Shown: one piece after another, positions 60,040-64,000 of the stretch
Layout: each line of letters begins with the position of its first letter
Numbering within the stretch: the stretch's first letter is position 1
NCBI GenBank assembly: GCA_037903355.1
Contig: JBAJFE010000042.1
Coordinates: 310,001 to 374,000, forward strand
DNA: 64,000 bases
Source: Trichuris trichiura
Taxonomy: Eukaryota; Nematoda; Enoplea; Trichinellida; Trichuridae
Direction of reading: 5' to 3'
The notes under the pieces: generated by a model
What the model was told of the DNA's origin: nothing
The model's database searches: none
Seen by the model: the letters and a program-made list of their open reading frames with translations, nothing else
Made by a program: the position numbers and the translations under genes

Positions 60040-63000
60040 CGTGCGGCTTTCAAAGAGGCCCCAATATGTATTTCTTTATTCAATTCTAAAAATGAACATT
60101 CGCAATGCTGTACAGTGCATATTCCACCGAAATTGTTACCGTATACTGAGCCTGCGTTCCGTTGGCAGTTGGCAAAAATCGTCTGGGGTACGCGAATTTC
60201 TCTTTACGTTACTGATCAAGTAGAAGTCAAAGTTCAGCAACGTTCAGTCGTAGATCTTTGCACAGCGCTATGCCGGTTGGTCAAACGCCGGTTTTCCACG
60301 AAAATGACCATGACCCTTTTCGTTTGGGGTCATTCTGGTATTGGCAAAATGTTTAAGATCAATCACAACAAGCCCTACAAGAATTTCCGATTACGATGAG
60401 TAAGAGAAGTTGGCGAAGCGCTTACTCCCTACGAGACTTCGCTCTTACTGCAGCCGCTCTCGCACGAAAAGAAACACATAAGATCAAGGTATGTATGAGG
60501 AGTTCACCGATAACATACTCGTCAATTTCTCACCTTGAAATGAGGTACAGATAAGCCGCCTTCTGATTTTGCAACCGAACGTTTATACAGTGACCCTTCC
60601 GTCTACTTTGTAGATGCCCAATCTTTTACCTGTTGGCTCCTGCCCAAATCTACTCCCGATAATTCGCGGACAATTTCATTTCTTGTAATCCTCAGTCGAG
60701 AGGACGTCCTCTAACATGCGCTAGATCTTCAAGCGCCAAATTAAAATCCAAGACACAGTTTCAGGGTTATCCTTGTCTTGTTATTTTCAGACATAAAGCT
60801 GACAAGGAAAGAAACGGTATTCTTGGCCAGTAGTTTGATTAGGTTGTCCTAAAGAGGTACAGGTACAGAAACTTATGGCGCGTTTATTGTTTGCGTTGTA
60901 ATTGCTAGGTAAGGAGTTCCTGTCTTCAGCAGCTAACGAAAATTTATTTTATGTGGCTGCTGAAGGCAAGAAGAAGCAATGACAAATAGTTCATTGTCTT
61001 AAACTACCACAGTTGGCTTAAAATTCAAACTTGCGTTTACTTAATTTTCTTTTTCTTCTTCTTGCTAACGGGTGCGTTATTCAGAATAAAAATTAAGCTA
61101 ACATGTGTTTCGAACTTTTAAAAATGAAACAGTTATGCTTAGAGCCTCTTTTCCCGTTAATTCTTTATCCTTAATGATCGAACTGAAAGCCAAGGGAACG
61201 ATGGTACAACGCGTAAGGTACCTTTGCAGCTGAAGTTTGCTCTTGAAATTGAAGGTTCAACTTGAAGGTGCAGTCACTAAATGCTGTTTTACTTAAATAC
61301 GTTTTTTTGCAAGTTGTTCTTTAATCAACCTGACATATTCGACATTACTTGTATCAGATGTAATCATATTCCCGCAATGCAAGAGTTGTGCGGCACTGAG
61401 GCTGCTGCAAGTTCTATTGTTCAAGTTTCTCTTTTGCAAAATGCTTCGAAAGCAATGAATAACTAATTGTTTCCTATTAAGGAAATGAAGTCTGTGGCAA
61501 TATAGATGTTGATTAAGGCATCCGTCTTTATTTATTGGTTATGTGATCCATACCAGCATCTATCAACCTTTTAACAGAACTTATATGTACACCTCGACAT
61601 CTCCGTTACAAGTAATGACGTTTGAAACCACTTTGGCGTTCATGAAAGACGCAGTACTCAACAGTGTTTCGGCGGGCACGTCTGTAACAGCTATTGTTTA
61701 AAATTGTGCATTATGGATAGCGAAGAGATCTTAAATACGCCTTCTCCAGGGTTGTTCGTTGGTTGATTGCTTCACATTGGTACTGGATGCTTTGATATTC
61801 TGTATCTTTTGTATTAGATAGTGTTGGAATCTTGATGTAAACCCGCCAATAGCAGCGTTTGTGGGCCTGATCCAATTGATCAGATGTTATTTGCAGGGAA
61901 CAGCGTAACCTGCTTAGCACGACTATTTGACGTTACACTACATTTACTGAGTTCCCATTGTGTGGTACACTAAGAAATGGATGTGTCGCTGTGGATGAAT
62001 ATTTCCCGAAACAACTTTTACGATGACGAGATTGCTTTTCTCTCTTCTTAGTCCTTGTCAGTTTTTTGCTTTCTTACTCCGTCCAAGTTTCCTGCATAGC
62101 CTTTGGAACGGAAGCAAGTCTACAACTGTCAGCTTAAAGCTACATTCAGATCAAGGAGAAAAGAAAAACGGCGGAACATTTGTGTACGTTTAAAGTGGTA
62201 AAGGTGACTGTCGTTCACCTGTATGAGTGGAATGGCGAAAAGATACGGCTTAGTAAGAGTTCTGTAGCGTTCAAGCACCGTTTACGCGGAAGAGATATCA
62301 ACTATGGAATCGCTTCTCGAATGTCGGTAAAAACGTTGATGAGTGAGCAGTCGATGAAAACATGGAATAACAGTTGTGCAGCTGAAAGGAATCCTCAGCT
62401 TTGATGCGTTAAATATTTAAAATCTCAGAATACCGTTGTTGTTGACAGCTGAACCTGCATACTTTTATTATCGGTATTTGGTTTTGGTCGCGGTGCATTT
62501 AGACGAAGAATCGGTAATTCAACACAAGCTGTACCATGTCGTATCAAGGTGAGTTTGACATTAATAGTTGCTGTATGTCATCCAAGGCTTTGTACGAAAT
62601 TGTTTACGTAGTAGTCTCTAGTTAATACTCCGCCTTTCGACTATTGCTAAGTTCTTACGTAACGTTTCAGCTGAAAACGCTCGTAGAATCGTCTTTACAA
62701 TATTTATCGTCCCAAGTTTCACGAATGTTGCTGAATTTGCCTATATATCTGTGCCTTGTAACAAGACTAATATTTTTTTCTTCATCTTTTTTAAAGATGT
62801 AGTAATTTGATACTTCCTCGTCGGTCTGATCCATAGCTTTCTATAGAGCAAGTATAGCAGTGTAACTACCGATTGCGTAACAGAAGTACGGAATTTTGAG
62901 CCCGTGAAAACTTTCATGAAGCGTTGCTTTCAGGAAAGCACCGTTCCTATTTTCAGCGCTAGATACGTCTGTGCTAGTGTTCCTACTGAGCAGCTGCACT

Positions 63001-64000
63001 CAATTTCGTACGTAATGCTATGCAATTATCCTCCGGAACTAAGGGTTTGTCGCTTCGGAATATGGGACAGACATTGGGCGATCTTCTTGAACTGTAATTT
63101 AAATTCAAAAGACTTTCCCAGTTGTTTCATCTTTCCCGTAGTCGAGCGATTTCGTGGAAGATCAAGTATGGGAATGGTGTTCACTCTGTTGTAGAACAGT
63201 GCCGACGGCTGAATTTTTTATCATATTTGTCGAAAATCCGTTTTCCTTAAACGTTTTCCAGAGATCATTTAGTGCTTTGGGGATAAATTAATCGTGCTGT
63301 ATTGACTTTGCACTGATATGCCTGGTATAGAATCTGTAGTGACGGCTCGGAGCTAATAACATTGGTAGATCAGCCACGCGTCTGAAGCATAGGTTCTCTG
63401 TATACCTTCCCTTTTACCGCTGTACGTCTGATCGTGATAGCGTCTTGTAAATGGCGTGTCCCCATTTCTTTTTCAACAATGAAGAACACTTTCGTACAAA
63501 ATTGTTAGAGCTGACGGCTGAGGTCTCTGCCAAAGTTGGTCGGATGGAGGGGCTTGCAACCATGAAGAGCGGTCCGGCGGTGGCCACTCCTAGCGCTGAA
63601 GACGCGTCCCGGAATGTCACGAAACCTGCGCTTGAAACGTTTCTGTCGAATTTACTGCTATCATCAGTATACATTTTGAATTTCGTAAGTTTCAGGTACG
63701 TTCATCACAAGTCGCCCACGTCTTTGTAGTTCTTTTCTACTAACATTCTTTGTTTTTGTCCTGTACTTTTCATCTATAAACCGCAACGGTTGATGGGAAA
63801 CCGCGTGTTCTCTCATGTAGAAACGTTTTTCTGTATAATCAGTTGAAATGTCGCGTACACAGCAGCGTGTAATTTGCGTTTACATGCTTTTAATGTTCAG
63901 AACAAATTCTCATTTAACAAAAACTATTATCTTATTCGTCCACTAACAGCATTGATGAGTCACCGTAAAGTATGAATTCAGTGTGCTAAGAAAATTAAGT
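60040..64000. other. Right-hand flank, no recognised gene
   Basis: The first 350 bases should include the G6PD promoter. Two start-exon-like signals face right: ATG 60397 with a strong donor at 60490 (gtatgt), and ATG 62537 after 13 codon bases followed by gtgagt at 62550. Neither could be joined to a recognised protein. At 63414-63729 both strands are open for over 85 codons in a GC-richer block; no family is recognised on either strand. Confidence 0.4.

Noticed and set aside
59938..60399. 153-codon plus-strand frame over the G6PD start
   Set aside because: Its first part is antisense to G6PD exon 1 and the rest resembles nothing known.
1..64000. tRNA or rRNA genes, CRISPR arrays, bacterial operons
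   Set aside because: No tRNA B-box with a matching cloverleaf, no rRNA stretch and no regularly spaced repeats were noticed; genes have introns and lack bacterial organisation.

Overview
The window is nuclear DNA of an animal with compact, intron-rich genes. Reconstructed introns are mostly 43-55 bases, GT-AG, with short pyrimidine-rich acceptors. The protein set (laminin beta, Pelle/IRAK kinase, SLC26 anion transporter, USP39, RBM39, Cdc37, prefoldin 4, G6PD) is metazoan. The short introns, the acceptors lying directly in front of start codons and the ZBED-type hAT transposon suggest a nematode, most likely an enoplean (whipworm/Trichinella group). That placement is inference from style; no marker gene proves it.

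Layout: 1.5-3.0 kb (+) Pelle/IRAK-like kinase, 5' end unresolved; 3.0-10.3 kb gene-poor with a decayed copia gag fragment; 10.3-20.7 kb (+) SLC26 transporter in 16 exons with a 6.1-kb first intron; 20.9-22.5 kb (-) intronless USP39, tail-to-tail with SLC26; 22.5-26.8 kb repeats and a mariner remnant; 26.8-27.4 kb (-) a four-exon small bHLH gene; 29.9-32.6 kb (-) RBM39 in 11 exons; 34.2-34.8 kb (+) a small membrane protein; 35.3-36.3 kb (+) intronless Cdc37; 36.3-42.3 kb gene-poor with a pogo/Tigger-like MITE and a foldback element; 42.3-54.6 kb (+) laminin beta; 55.5-55.9 kb (-) prefoldin 4; 58.2-60.0 kb (-) G6PD in six exons; 60-64 kb no recognised gene.

The genes do not form one pathway. 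They are unrelated housekeeping and developmental loci: splicing (USP39, RBM39), chaperones (Cdc37, prefoldin 4), basement membrane (laminin beta), anion transport (SLC26), pentose phosphate pathway (G6PD), innate or developmental signalling (Pelle/IRAK) and transcription (bHLH). Transposon material is concentrated in gaps and long introns. The clearest case is a complete 3.55-kb hAT insertion with an 8-bp target duplication inside a laminin beta intron.

Exon joins were worked out by hand from splice signals and reading phase. For SLC26, RBM39, USP39, bHLH, Cdc37 and G6PD the joined exons close to whole codons from ATG to stop. Laminin beta does not close without two reading-frame corrections. 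No previously undescribed biological system was convincingly identified; the most notable observations are under findings.
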